Of a stretch of 34,192 nucleotides of DNA, positions 18,002-26,417 are shown piece by piece. The position numbers and the translations under genes are program-made. Position 1 is the stretch's first letter; each line of letters begins with the position of its first letter. Under the pieces are notes generated by a model that made no database searches, had not been told where the DNA came from, and was given only the letters and a program-made list of their open reading frames with translations. The DNA is from a virus, in IMG/VR virus record IMGVR_UViG_3300026459_000031, positions 1 through 34,192 of that record; one strand, 5' to 3'.

Positions 18002-19317
18002 CAGATCTTTTCGCCTCGCTTGAATCCACGGAATCGCATGAACCTTGGGAATCGCAGGCTGTAGCTGCCATCTTGATTCTGCGTGATCGCGTCCGCACGT
18101 ACTTCTACCAATTGACCAGGCAGAGTATCACGGTTAGCCCAAAACTCAGTTCGATTAGCGTCGCTAAAGCCACTACCAACATTGACGGCAATCTGCTTCC
18201 CGTCGTCGAGTCCGGAGCAAACGAAAGCTCCAAGTCTTCCCACGTTTCTACCAGTACCTTCTTCAACATCTTTGACCTCCAAAGTAACTTCGATAAAGGG
18301 TTTCTGCTTGAGCCAACTGACTGTTCTTTTGGTTTCGTATGGCGCATCGGGATTCTTGATCATGATGCCTTCGTAGCCCTTTTCGATGATCTGCTTGTTG
18401 TAGTCTGAGAACAAGATACGTCCCACAGCAGTGTCTAGATCCACTTCAGTCTGCTCGATGATATCGATGTTGCCGCAGAGATCAAACACGGGTTTGAAAG
18501 ATTTAAGCAAATTGCTACGGCGTCGTTGACCCATGATCGAAGTACCACTTTTAAATTCTGACAGCGGAACAATATCAAACAGCATCAGTCGTGCGTCCTG
18601 TGCCTGTACATCTTCTTTGCGATGTACCTGCTTCATGAGATCCTGGAAGCTGGCACTAACCACTTCACCGTCTAGCACATAGCTTCGGCCCAGCTCGTCG
18701 ATACGAGACAGCAGTGCTGCCGTGATGTGACTGAAGTTTTCTAGAACTTTGCCGTTGCGTGTGAACTGTGTGACAGTACGAGCTTGATAGTCTACCACGG
18801 TCAAACAGCGAACACCGTCCAGCTTGGGCTCTAGCAGTTTGACTCCTGCGATCTTTTTTTCGTGATTGGCACCATCGTGGGCCAATTGGCATTCAAACAC
18901 GGGCACACTGTACTCTGGGCGATTCTGCTTATCTGCTACACTGTTAACGGTCTTTTCGGAAACGCCACAGCGCAGGTCCTTGATAAGGATACGTCGATAC
19001 CAATCGTTCCATTGTTCCTTGGTAGCCACATCCATGGCCAGTTTGATAGCATCACGGGCATCATGCCCTGTGAGCGCACGAGTACGCAGGCTTTCAGCCA
19101 ATTGCGTGAAGCTGGCCCAATCAAGACCCTGTCCATCTGCCTTGCTCACAGGCACTTGCTTGACACCAAATGTATGTAGTTTGTCCAGAGCCCAACGCAC
19201 ACCATCAAAGAACTCATCTAGATTCTCGTTCATGGCCTTGGCCAAGATCACTTCTTTAGCCAAACGACTGTTATCTGCTTCTAGCTGTTGGATGATAGTC
19301 TGTGGTTGTGTTCGCAT
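18001..19317 (-). CDS. ATP-dependent DNA ligase
   Basis: 438 aa, like T4 gp30 in layout. The N-terminal helical domain covers about 1-150. The adenylated Lys lies in EPKLDGVR (163-170, K165), followed by motif III VLDGEVV, motif IV EGIMIK and motif V WLKQKP, then an OB-fold domain. It seals nicks in phage replication and repair. The ATG at 19315-19317 with AGGAG five bases before is preferred to the GTG at 19323, which abuts the ribosome site. Head of a four-gene operon; promoter at 19346-19374. Confidence 0.95.
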   Translation of the reverse strand: MRTQPQTIIQQLEADNSRLAKEVILAKAMNENLDEFFDGVRWALDKLHTFGVKQVPVSKADGQGLDWASFTQLAESLRTRALTGHDARDAIKLAMDVATKEQWNDWYRRILIKDLRCGVSEKTVNSVADKQNRPEYSVPVFECQLAHDGANHEKKIAGVKLLEPKLDGVRCLTVVDYQARTVTQFTRNGKVLENFSHITAALLSRIDELGRSYVLDGEVVSASFQDLMKQVHRKEDVQAQDARLMLFDIVPLSEFKSGTSIMGQRRRSNLLKSFKPVFDLCGNIDIIEQTEVDLDTAVGRILFSDYNKQIIEKGYEGIMIKNPDAPYETKRTVSWLKQKPFIEVTLEVKDVEEGTGRNVGRLGAFVCSGLDDGKQIAVNVGSGFSDANRTEFWANRDTLPGQLVEVRADAITQNQDGSYSLRFPRFMRFRGFKRGEKI

Positions 19318-19345
19318 GGTCACTCCTAACTGTTAATATACATGT

Positions 19346-19374
19346 ATTATAGCACAGCAGAAACCCTTTGTCAA
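19346..19374 (-). promoter_or_regulatory. Sigma70-type promoter for the DNA ligase operon
   Basis: -35 TTGACA at 19369-19374, 17-bp spacer, -10 TATAAT at 19346-19351. The stop TGA of the 19371-19715 gene lies in the -35. Confidence 0.92.
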
Positions 19375-19715
19375 TCAAGGCGACTGATCTGTAAGTCTTT
19401 GATTTTAATAAGACTTTCCACGTAATCTATGACGTTTTGGCTGCGTGTATCGCGGATCCATTCGCTCAAGGCCCTGATCTCAGCACAGCGTTTGACTTTG
19501 AAATGCTTGAGTACTTCTCTTTCTAGCCAGCGTATCTCTTGTTCTTCGCCCACCCATGTGGCTTCAAACTGAAACGGATAGTCGGGCCCTATGGCCTGTT
19601 GATAATCACAGCTACGACTGTCTAGGCTTTTGGCGATGCCTATCTTGGCTGAACAGCGACCAGTCAGTTCCTGTAAAGGTTTGAGTGTTTCAAACGTATA
19701 GAGATTATAGGACAC
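19371..19715 (-). CDS. GIY-YIG / T5orf172-like domain protein
   Basis: About 114 aa. YNLYTF and CSAKIGIAKSLDSRSCDYQQ stand for the GIY and YIG strands with the following Arg. EIRWLEREVLKHFKVKR, then EIRALSEWI, matches the E-LE---H-F----GE-F- helix of T5orf172/MUG113 nuclease-like domains. There is no ATG. GTG at 19713-19715 after CAAGG is the best start, with TTG at 19733 possible; both overlap the end of the upstream gene. The stop is in the ligase promoter's -35. Confidence 0.65.
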   Translation of the reverse strand: MSYNLYTFETLKPLQELTGRCSAKIGIAKSLDSRSCDYQQAIGPDYPFQFEATWVGEEQEIRWLEREVLKHFKVKRCAEIRALSEWIRDTRSQNVIDYVESLIKIKDLQISRLD

Positions 19716-20811
19716 GATTGACAGCCTTGCCAAAGTCTACGCTAGACGGAATAGGAATAGTCTTGTTCATGTATTTGTTAGCGAGGTAAGCCAACCCATA
19801 CATGACCTGATGATTGTGTTTATGAGCACCTTCTCCGTCTGTGATTTCGCTGTAGGCATCTTTGATAAAGTCGTCCGCGAACTCGATGATATTCCACCGA
19901 TTCTTCAGTATGGTAGCCAGCTGATCCTGATCAGCTTTAGACCAAGGTGCTTTGTTCCTAGCAGTTTCTCTGTTCATGAGTAACCCAAAGCTGGCGCTGA
20001 GGCAGGGATCCACGGTTTCGTTGGGCCAATGTTCCTTCCACCAAGACAGAGCTGTGTTTAGAGCAGTACCATTCTTGTCCAATTCCCAAAGGAAATGTAC
20101 GTCATTTAGATTGTGTACGGTCATGCCTGCGTTGGCATCCTGTTTGACTTTGAACCCTAATGGATCGATCACATTATGGATGCTGTATTCTGGTTCCTGT
20201 TTTTGTACCACAGCGATACGATAGATGTCGAACTTGCTGGGCTTCTTGACATTTTTAGAATTAAGGCTGAGAAAGATTTCTCCAGCTATTTCGATAGCTA
20301 ACTGTAGTGTATCTTGGAAACTGCCTTGATCTGGGATGTCTGTGATTTCAAAAGGCAGATAGTCGTCGCCTCTGAGAATGCGTGTGACAGAAGTGTGTCC
20401 CGAATCCGCAGGCAACACGATGCTGCCGTATACTTCAGGCAGTCTAACACCTTTGCCGGAACGAGCGCAGGGCTCAAAGTAATGATTAAAGATATTGATC
20501 ACATTACCACAATAGGTGTTGCGTTGGAACATCCAGTGTGTGAACACAGTGGATTTGTGTATGAGTATACCGCTAGTGGAAGTCATGTTGATAGCAGAAT
20601 ACTTATTGCCCAAAGGACTAGTGATCTTGTTCTGTATCATGATACCCACGCCGTCGGCGATATCGGTCAAAGGCACCAATCCGTGTTCATAGTTAGCAGA
20701 CATCTCCTCGATGTCAAGGAACACATTGGTTAGTGTAAAAGGATGCTTAAACTTTGACTTGTAAGCAGTCAGCTTCTGCTGCTTTACAAATGATTGGTTA
20801 AGTCTAGCCAT
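19705..20811 (-). CDS. Uncharacterised 368-aa phage protein, ParB-like possibility
   Basis: Starts MARLNQSFVKQQKLTAYKSK. Residues about 130-180 (LPADSGHTSVTRILRGDDYL, then LPFEITDIP) and 200-225 (EIFLSLNSKNVKKPSKFDIY) recall ParB/DUF6551-type phage proteins, which have a DGxH-R core, a FL-LN segment and then a helical domain. The key D-G-Q-H-R residues are not intact, so function is unknown. Promoter at 20844-20872 with a weak -10; the ribosome site is poor. Confidence 0.6.
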   Translation of the reverse strand: MARLNQSFVKQQKLTAYKSKFKHPFTLTNVFLDIEEMSANYEHGLVPLTDIADGVGIMIQNKITSPLGNKYSAINMTSTSGILIHKSTVFTHWMFQRNTYCGNVINIFNHYFEPCARSGKGVRLPEVYGSIVLPADSGHTSVTRILRGDDYLPFEITDIPDQGSFQDTLQLAIEIAGEIFLSLNSKNVKKPSKFDIYRIAVVQKQEPEYSIHNVIDPLGFKVKQDANAGMTVHNLNDVHFLWELDKNGTALNTALSWWKEHWPNETVDPCLSASFGLLMNRETARNKAPWSKADQDQLATILKNRWNIIEFADDFIKDAYSEITDGEGAHKHNHQVMYGLAYLANKYMNKTIPIPSSVDFGKAVNRVL

Positions 20812-20843
20812 AGCTCAACTTTCTGTTAGTTGCGATAATTTAA

Positions 20844-20872
20844 AATGTAACGGATTTTGTATTATTTGTCAA
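20844..20872 (-). promoter_or_regulatory. Sigma70-type promoter for the 368-aa gene
   Basis: -35 TTGACA at 20867-20872, 17-bp spacer, -10 TACATT at 20844-20849. The stop TGA of the Dam gene lies in the -35. Confidence 0.7.
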
Positions 20873-21789
20873 CCTGGCAGATCTAGTCCGGTGTAGAGAT
20901 AGCCAATTTGGGCGGGCTCTGCGAACACGAAAAGATCTGAAGGATTAGAATAGTTGCGTATCAGTATCTCTTCGCCCTTGCTTTTGGTAGCATAGTCTGC
21001 GTCATTGCCCGAACGAGTGGCAGCAGAGCGATAGACGCTTTGCCTATGCCAATTGAACTGTGATTCTGGATACCAAGTACGCAGGTCTTCGAAATCATAA
21101 TAACTGAGAGCGAACTTACCTTCTATATTGGCTAGTGTGTCTGCCAATTCTTTGTGTTTGTCTCTAGGAAAGTCTTGGCTGTAATAGAACTCCATGCTGT
21201 GATAAGGAGGATCTACGTAAAAGAATGTATCAGGACTGTCGTATTTCTTTATGACATCGATACAGTCTAGTTTCTCCACAGCAGTGATAGCTGAAAGCCT
21301 ATCCGTGATCCTATGATCAGACAGCTTGCGTTTTAATGTATCATATTTGCTAGGATACTTGCCACCTGCTTTGGTTTCTGTGAAGTAAGGCACATTGTTA
21401 GCACTAAGCGGTGTACCTGCGAATACCTGTGTCTGTAAGTAAAGATATTTGACAGCTAGATCATAGTCGCCTAGGATAACAGTTTGCCAATCTAGATCCA
21501 CGAACAGTTCTTTTTGATACTGTCTATATAAGTTGATATCGCTCTTGGGAGTGGCATTCATCAGGCTCAGTACCCTGGCATGATCCAAACGAAAACATTC
21601 GAACACATTGGCTAACAGTGGATTATAGTCGTTGTAGTAACGATCTTTGGCCCATGTGCCTACGTTCTTGCTTTTCACAGAGACCCACCCTGCTCCACCG
21701 AACACTTCTACAAAGATAGAATAGTTCGATGGAAACAGAGGATCCATCCATTTAATATGATGAGCTTTGCCGCCTATATATGGAAACAT
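20869..21789 (-). CDS. D12-class DNA adenine-N6 methyltransferase (Dam type)
   Basis: 306 aa. MFPYIGGKAHHIKW supplies the N-terminal PYxGGK motif, VEVFGGAG (28-35) the SAM-binding motif and DPPY (193-196) the catalytic motif, in the order typical of D12-class enzymes. It methylates adenine in a short DNA target, probably to protect phage DNA or mark replication. The target cannot be told by eye, though GATC is common in this class. The ATG lies six bases after the -10 box with no ribosome site, so the mRNA is probably leaderless. Confidence 0.92.
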   Translation of the reverse strand: MFPYIGGKAHHIKWMDPLFPSNYSIFVEVFGGAGWVSVKSKNVGTWAKDRYYNDYNPLLANVFECFRLDHARVLSLMNATPKSDINLYRQYQKELFVDLDWQTVILGDYDLAVKYLYLQTQVFAGTPLSANNVPYFTETKAGGKYPSKYDTLKRKLSDHRITDRLSAITAVEKLDCIDVIKKYDSPDTFFYVDPPYHSMEFYYSQDFPRDKHKELADTLANIEGKFALSYYDFEDLRTWYPESQFNWHRQSVYRSAATRSGNDADYATKSKGEEILIRNYSNPSDLFVFAEPAQIGYLYTGLDLPG

Positions 21790-21795
21790 ACACTA

Positions 21796-21825
21796 ATTAT
21801 ACAGTCGCTAAGACACGACCGTCAA
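21796..21825 (-). promoter_or_regulatory. Sigma70-type promoter for Dam, leaderless
   Basis: -35 TTGACG at 21820-21825, spacer 18 bp, -10 TATAAT at 21796-21801, six bases before the ATG. The stop TGA of the HNH gene is in the -35. Confidence 0.8.
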
Positions 21826-22334
21826 GTGTTGAGATAGTCTGCCCAACTTGGATGCCTCATGTGGAATCCAAACTTGCGGCGCTTTTCTGTAAGTTCCCAA
21901 TAGTCAGGACGATAAGGTTTGCGTTTAGGCTTCATCTTGGTCTTATCGGCCTTGAGATAGTTACAGTGTTTACAAGCAGTAGACAGGTTATCCCAAGTGC
22001 TGCGGCCGCCCTTTGAAAACGGAATCACGTGATCTAATGTAGCGTCAGCACCACACTCTATACCGCAATACTGACAGAGATACTCGTCGCGAAGAAACAC
22101 GTTGCGTTTGGTTAGACGCACATAGGTCTTCTTCTTGAAGTATTCTTTGAGTATAACGATAGCGGGCACACGAGTCTGCCAATTGGCTGATCTCACGATC
22201 CAATCTTCGTGCCAAGCGAGAACTTCTACCTTTTCTAATACAAGGTATCGAATGGCATCTTGCCAAGAGATCGTGCTCAAAGGCAAAAGACTGACAGGCT
22301 GTGCGTCTGCGTTTAGTAATAGGGTATCTGACAT
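21822..22334 (-). CDS. HNH endonuclease
   Basis: 170 aa. The N-terminal half (MSDTLLLNADAQPVSLLPLS, AIRYLVLEKVEVLAWHED) is the usual RRXRR-like lead-in of phage and bacterial HNH proteins. The nuclease has CQYCGIEC, TLDHVIPFSKGG (the catalytic His), DNLSTAC and CKHCN, giving the two Cys pairs for zinc. Such genes are homing or packaging nucleases. The ATG at 22332-22334 has a weak AAAGAAGTT site; the longer frame runs into the promoter region. Confidence 0.9.
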   Translation of the reverse strand: MSDTLLLNADAQPVSLLPLSTISWQDAIRYLVLEKVEVLAWHEDWIVRSANWQTRVPAIVILKEYFKKKTYVRLTKRNVFLRDEYLCQYCGIECGADATLDHVIPFSKGGRSTWDNLSTACKHCNYLKADKTKMKPKRKPYRPDYWELTEKRRKFGFHMRHPSWADYLNT

Positions 22335-22376
22335 TTTGAACTTCTTTGGGAGTTTGTTAATGTATTTAACAGTCAA

Positions 22377-22405
22377 ATAATACACTCAGAACCTTAATCG
22401 GTCAA
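22377..22405 (-). promoter_or_regulatory. Sigma70-type promoter for the HNH gene
   Basis: -35 TTGACC at 22400-22405, 17-bp spacer, -10 TATTAT at 22377-22382. It lies just upstream of the divergent SDR gene. Confidence 0.7.
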
Positions 22406-22428
22406 TGGGTATCAGTGATAGATAAGTG

Positions 22429-23262
22429 ATGAAAACAAAAATACTGATCACAGGCGCTGCGGGTTTTTTGGGCAGTCATTTGGTTACAGCACTTAAAGAT
22501 CTCTATGATGTTCTAGCATTAGACAAAAACTATCATGAGTTCGATGAACAAGTTCAATTTCTTTGGCAACCATTTGAAACTGTGGATAGACTAAACATAG
22601 AAGATGTGTCTGCGGTCATACATTGTGCCAACGAAGCTAGGATAGATCCCAGTTGGCAGCATTATGAAAAATACTATCAGACCAATCTGACTAACACAGC
22701 CAAGTTCTTTGAATATTGTCAATCTATAGGAATCAAAAAGTTTATCTATGTCAGCAGCAGTTCTGCCAAACATCCTTTCAATCCTTATGCTATCAGCAAG
22801 TTGGCTAGCGAGTATACACTAAAAGCTCTAACAAAAGACTGTCAACTAATCATAGCTAGGCCTTTTACTATCTATGGTCCGGGTATGGTCTTAGGAAATA
22901 GAGGCACAGCTATAGGCAAATTTATAGATCGATATCTAAACAAATTGCCTCTAGAAGTACGCGGTGAAGGTACACAGCGTAGAGATTATATTCATGTTGA
23001 CGATGTAGTCAGAGCTATGCTACTATTATTAGATAAAGCTGATCCTGGAACATATGATGTAGGCACAGGGCAAAACGTCAGCATCAACGAAATCGCTGAT
23101 GTTTTCGAAACTAATGTCCTACACGCTATTCCCAAGGGCATAGAATACGATACGCTAGCTGATCGTTCGGATCTAGAGCAATTTGGATTCGCTGCTGATC
23201 AACGTGTGATAAAATGGTTGAAACAACAAAAACAGGAATCATTCAAGGAGTTATTATGCTAG
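22429..23262 (+). CDS. NAD-dependent epimerase/dehydratase (extended SDR)
   Basis: 277 aa. Rossmann motif GAAGFLG (9-15), active-site Tyr120 and Lys124 in YAISK, with a Ser-rich strand (YVSSSSAK) before. The downstream [10 protein letters not shown] and RRDYIHVDD blocks are typical of UDP-sugar epimerases and dehydratases. It would modify nucleotide sugars, perhaps altering host surface polysaccharide or virion glycans. The ATG at 22429 has only a weak purine site. It overlaps clpP by seven bases. Confidence 0.9.
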   Translation: MKTKILITGAAGFLGSHLVTALKDLYDVLALDKNYHEFDEQVQFLWQPFETVDRLNIEDVSAVIHCANEARIDPSWQHYEKYYQTNLTNTAKFFEYCQSIGIKKFIYVSSSSAKHPFNPYAISKLASEYTLKALTKDCQLIIARPFTIYGPGMVLGNRGTAIGKFIDRYLNKLPLEVRGEGTQRRDYIHVDDVVRAMLLLLDKADPGTYDVGTGQNVSINEIADVFETNVLHAIPKGIEYDTLADRSDLEQFGFAADQRVIKWLKQQKQESFKELLC

Positions 23263-23843
23263 TACCAATGGTAGTTGAATCCACAAGCAAAGGTGAACGT
23301 GCCTATGACATTTACAGTCGTTTGTTAAAAGAACGTGTAGTCATGCTTAACGGAGAAGTTGAAGATCACATGGCCAGTTTGGTCGTTGCTCAATTATTGT
23401 TCTTGGAAAGCGAGAATCCAGACAAAGAAATCAACTTGTTTATCAACAGCCCCGGAGGTGTAGTCACAGCAGGTATGAGCATCTATGATACCATGCAGTT
23501 CATCAAATGTCCTGTAGCTACCTATGTTATGGGGCAAGCCTGTTCGATGGGCAGTCTACTAGCACAAGCAGGAGCTCCAGGCAAGCGTTACATGTTGCCC
23601 AATGCTCGACACATGATCCATCAGCCCTCGGGCGGTGCTCGTGGACAGGCCACAGACATCCAGATCCAGGCACGTGAGATCCAAAAGATGAAAGAGAATC
23701 TCACGATGATCTATGTCAAACACAACTCTAAGGGCAAGACTTATGAAGAGTTTGCTGCTGATATGGAACGTGACTTTTTCATGAGCGCCGAAGAAGCTCT
23801 ATCCTACGGACTCATCGATCATATCATCGATAAGCGTCCATGA
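23256..23843 (+). CDS. clpP: ATP-dependent Clp protease proteolytic subunit
   Basis: 195 aa, co-linear with bacterial ClpP. It starts [20 protein letters not shown]. The catalytic Ser97 is in GQACSMGS, His122 in MIHQP, and the Asp lies near residue 173 in [14 protein letters not shown] and GQATDIQI are intact. It should form the barrel protease that works with a host Clp ATPase. The N-terminal propeptide is minimal. The ATG at 23256 follows CAAGGAGTTATT inside the SDR gene. It overlaps the SGNH-like gene by four bases (ATGA). Confidence 0.95.
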   Translation: MLVPMVVESTSKGERAYDIYSRLLKERVVMLNGEVEDHMASLVVAQLLFLESENPDKEINLFINSPGGVVTAGMSIYDTMQFIKCPVATYVMGQACSMGSLLAQAGAPGKRYMLPNARHMIHQPSGGARGQATDIQIQAREIQKMKENLTMIYVKHNSKGKTYEEFAADMERDFFMSAEEALSYGLIDHIIDKRP

Positions 23844-24637
23844 AGAAACGTCTGTTCACTTTTGGCTGTAGTTATGTGGATTGGACATGGCCCACATGGG
23901 CCGACATGTTGGGTCGCAGCTACGACTTCCAAAATTGGGCTGTTCGAGGCTCTGGTAACAGAGCTATAGCACAGCGTCTATCGGAAGCCATACTCAGCCA
24001 AAAGATAGGCCCAGGTGATCTAGTCATAGTACAATGGACACACTTCCATAGATTCGATCATCATGCCACTGGCCTTACAGAATTCGGCAACTGGAGCATG
24101 AGCGGTAACATACACTCGTGTGCTGTTATGATCAGATGGGTTCTAGAATCATGGCAGGAAAAAAGCTACGCTATGTACAGCTTGAATGAAATACATTCGG
24201 CCATGGCGTTGCTGGAAAGCACAGGCTGTGAATATTATATCACCAGTGGGCCTGATCTACGCAAAGACTATCAACACTTCGATGACCTACGTATCTACGA
24301 TGTATTGTGGGAAAAATACGATTGGCTAGAACCCATACAGGAGTTCACAGACTCTACAGGCTATAAAGGTACTACCTTAAAAAGAAAAATCATGAACTGG
24401 ACTTTTAACAAACTGACGCCCACGACTACCACAGATCCGCATCCCAATCCAGAACATCATCTCATGTGGTTGGAAAGAAATCTATTAGATAAACTGGATA
24501 TCGAGTTTGATAGGAAGTTTGCTGAAGATGCTATCGCTGTCTACAAAACACTGACTGACTGGGATACAGCTGATGGTATACTCAAAGAGCAGTTGGGTTG
24601 GACCAGCAGACTTAATCAAAGATTCTTAGGACTTTAA
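23840..24637 (+). CDS. SGNH-hydrolase-like protein
   Basis: 265 aa. FTFGCSYVD (Ser11) resembles the GDS block, [13 protein letters not shown] supplies Gly and Asn of blocks II and [19 protein letters not shown] is the following strand, and DPHPNPEHH near residue 210 would give the Asp-x-x-His pair. SGNH enzymes are esterases; phage ones may deacetylate surface glycans. It is third in the overlapping SDR-clpP cluster and convergent with, overlapping by four bases, the ALA synthase gene. Confidence 0.7.
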   Translation: MKKRLFTFGCSYVDWTWPTWADMLGRSYDFQNWAVRGSGNRAIAQRLSEAILSQKIGPGDLVIVQWTHFHRFDHHATGLTEFGNWSMSGNIHSCAVMIRWVLESWQEKSYAMYSLNEIHSAMALLESTGCEYYITSGPDLRKDYQHFDDLRIYDVLWEKYDWLEPIQEFTDSTGYKGTTLKRKIMNWTFNKLTPTTTTDPHPNPEHHLMWLERNLLDKLDIEFDRKFAEDAIAVYKTLTDWDTADGILKEQLGWTSRLNQRFLGL

Positions 24638-25812
24638 AAATATCTTCGAAGCTTGTCTACTAGATCTTCCATCATAGCATCGCTATGGAAAGGTGTAGGG
24701 GCAAAACGCAGCCTTTCCGTGCCTACAGGTACTGTGGGATAGTTGATAGGTTGTACGTAGATATTATGCTCATTTAGCAGTTCGTCTGATATCTTCTTAC
24801 ACTTAAACGCATCACCAACTATTACTGGCACGATATGCGTTTCACTTTCCATAACAGGCAGACTGTTAGTCTTTAACAACTGTTTCAATTTAGCTGCTCG
24901 TTCTTGATGTCGATCTCTAAGCTCGCTATGTTGCTTGAGATATTTTACAGCGGCCAGTGCTCCGGCACAGATCACTGGGCTGATACTGGTAGTGAATATA
25001 AAACCGCTAGCGATGCTGCGGATAGCATCTATAACTATCTTATCAGCAGCAATGTATCCACCTTGTACTCCGTAGGCTTTCCCAAGCGTACCGTTGACTA
25101 TGTCGACGTCATTCTCTAATCCTAATTGCTCTATGATCCCGCCGCCCTGCTCACCGTAGAGACCTACCGCATGTACTTCGTCCACATAGATCATAGCAGC
25201 GTACAGTCTAGATAGTTTGATAATTTCTTTTAGTTTAGAAATATCCCCGTCCATAGAGTAAACAGATTCTAGCACGACACAGGCCTTGCCTTTGACGGTT
25301 TCTAGCTTCTCTTTGAGATCCGCTAGATCATTGTGTCGGAAGATGTGTTTAGGCGCTCGGCTATGGCGCATACCCTCTATGAGGCTAGCATGATTCTTAG
25401 AATCTGAAACAAACTCTATGTTGGGGATAATCTTTGCTAGCGCGATTAATGTCCACTCGTTGGCCACGTAAGCACTGCTAAACAACAGAGCTCCGCTCTT
25501 TTTGTGTAGAGTTGCTAGTTCGTGTTCTAGAGCCACATGGTAGTGTGTTGTTCCTGCGATGTTACGTGTACCTCCTGAACCCGCACCCGTTTGATCGAGT
25601 GCTGTGCGCATGGCATCTAGCACAACTTTGTGCTGTCCCATGCCTAAGTAATCGTTGGAGCACCAGTTGACTATCTTCTTAATATTGTAGGGACCATACC
25701 ATATAGCGTGTGGATAGTCTCCAGCTTCGCGCAGGATATCATTAAAAACCCTATATTTCCCCTCAGCTTTCAGCTGGTCAATCAGTCTTTGGAACGGTTC
25801 TTTATTAATCAT
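24634..25812 (-). CDS. hemA: 5-aminolevulinate synthase
   Basis: 392 aa, full length. A PLP fold-type I enzyme condensing glycine and succinyl-CoA to 5-aminolevulinate, the first step of heme and tetrapyrrole synthesis by the C4 route. The PLP Lys245 is in GTLGKAYG, the cofactor Asp/His segment is DEVHAVG (211-217), and TGAGSGGTRNIAGTTHYH (75-92) is the substrate loop. YPTVPVGTERLRFAPTPF near the end separates it from the related KBL and BioF enzymes. Start behind GGAAGACC. No sigma70 promoter; a weak late-type box is at 25841-25848. Confidence 0.95.
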   Translation of the reverse strand: MINKEPFQRLIDQLKAEGKYRVFNDILREAGDYPHAIWYGPYNIKKIVNWCSNDYLGMGQHKVVLDAMRTALDQTGAGSGGTRNIAGTTHYHVALEHELATLHKKSGALLFSSAYVANEWTLIALAKIIPNIEFVSDSKNHASLIEGMRHSRAPKHIFRHNDLADLKEKLETVKGKACVVLESVYSMDGDISKLKEIIKLSRLYAAMIYVDEVHAVGLYGEQGGGIIEQLGLENDVDIVNGTLGKAYGVQGGYIAADKIVIDAIRSIASGFIFTTSISPVICAGALAAVKYLKQHSELRDRHQERAAKLKQLLKTNSLPVMESETHIVPVIVGDAFKCKKISDELLNEHNIYVQPINYPTVPVGTERLRFAPTPFHSDAMMEDLVDKLRRYF

Positions 25813-25820
25813 GGTCTTCC

Positions 25821-25828
25821 GATAAATA
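25821..25828 (+). promoter_or_regulatory. T4-late-type promoter box GATAAATA
   Basis: Matches the TATAAATA late box at seven of eight positions, 31 bases before the ATG at 25860, which has AAGGTG as ribosome site. Confidence 0.6.
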
Positions 25829-25840
25829 TGTAGTAAAAGT

Positions 25841-25848
25841 ATATTTAA
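25841..25848 (-). promoter_or_regulatory. Possible late-type box for the ALA synthase gene
   Basis: Minus-strand TTAAATAT, 28 bases before the ATG at 25812, facing the rightward box at 25821-25828. Match is modest and the region is AT-rich. Confidence 0.3.
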
Positions 25849-25859
25849 GGTGCTGCCAA

Positions 25860-26084
25860 ATGGATATAATCAAACTTGATGTTCCGCTGTTTATCAGGCT
25901 GATAGAACTAGCTCGAGAGGACATAAAAAACGATATGGACCTACATGATGTTGCTGAGATAGTCACAAAGATCAGTCAGAATAGGGTAGCGACCATGAAA
26001 GACTACGATCAGATTTTAGAATTTATGAAACGTCAAGGACAAGAAGATGAGCTTGACACTATCAGAAGGTTGGGCGGAATATAA
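25860..26084 (+). CDS. Small conserved-looking phage protein
   Basis: 74 aa, MDIIKLDVPLFIRLIELARE at the start, then DMDLHDVAEIVTKISQ and YDQILEFMKRQG. All helical. I recall near-identical patterning in T4-like cyanophages just before fibre genes, with no known function. It starts behind AAGGTGCTGCCAA with a late-type box at 25821-25828. The stop and the next ATG overlap by one base (TAATG). Confidence 0.75.
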   Translation: MDIIKLDVPLFIRLIELAREDIKNDMDLHDVAEIVTKISQNRVATMKDYDQILEFMKRQGQEDELDTIRRLGGI

Positions 26085-26374
26085 TGGCTAAACAGACAAT
26101 CAATGTTTCGACAGCGAACAGCGGCAAGGGCGATCCATTACGCACTGCTTTTGTAAAGATCAATGAAAATTTTACAGAACTTTATACAAAATTAGGTCTT
26201 ATATCAGATCCTACTTTGAATCTAGGGGCCTTTGAATTCAATGGCAGCACACTCAGCACCACTGATAGCACACCTATCATCATTGCTCAACGGACGACAT
26301 TCGCCAGTGATGTAGTGATAAATGGAGATTTAACGATCGATGGTGGAGTAGCTGCTACATGGCTGACTCCATAA
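26084..26374 (+). CDS. Short fibre-type virion protein
   Basis: 96 aa, MAKQTINVSTANSGKGDPLR at the start, then TAFVKINENFTELYTKLG. The NVGTAN-G-GD-LR-AF-K-N-NF-ELY pattern is the N-terminal attachment module common to tail-fibre and virion proteins of T4-like phages. The C-terminal part (FASDVVINGDLTIDGG) is a beta-strand repeat as in fibre shafts. It probably assembles in the baseplate or fibre set with the large gene that follows. Confidence 0.8.
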   Translation: MAKQTINVSTANSGKGDPLRTAFVKINENFTELYTKLGLISDPTLNLGAFEFNGSTLSTTDSTPIIIAQRTTFASDVVINGDLTIDGGVAATWLTP

Positions 26375-26417
26375 AATTAATAAGTATTATCAATAGTAAT
26401 ATAACAGGACTAGACAA

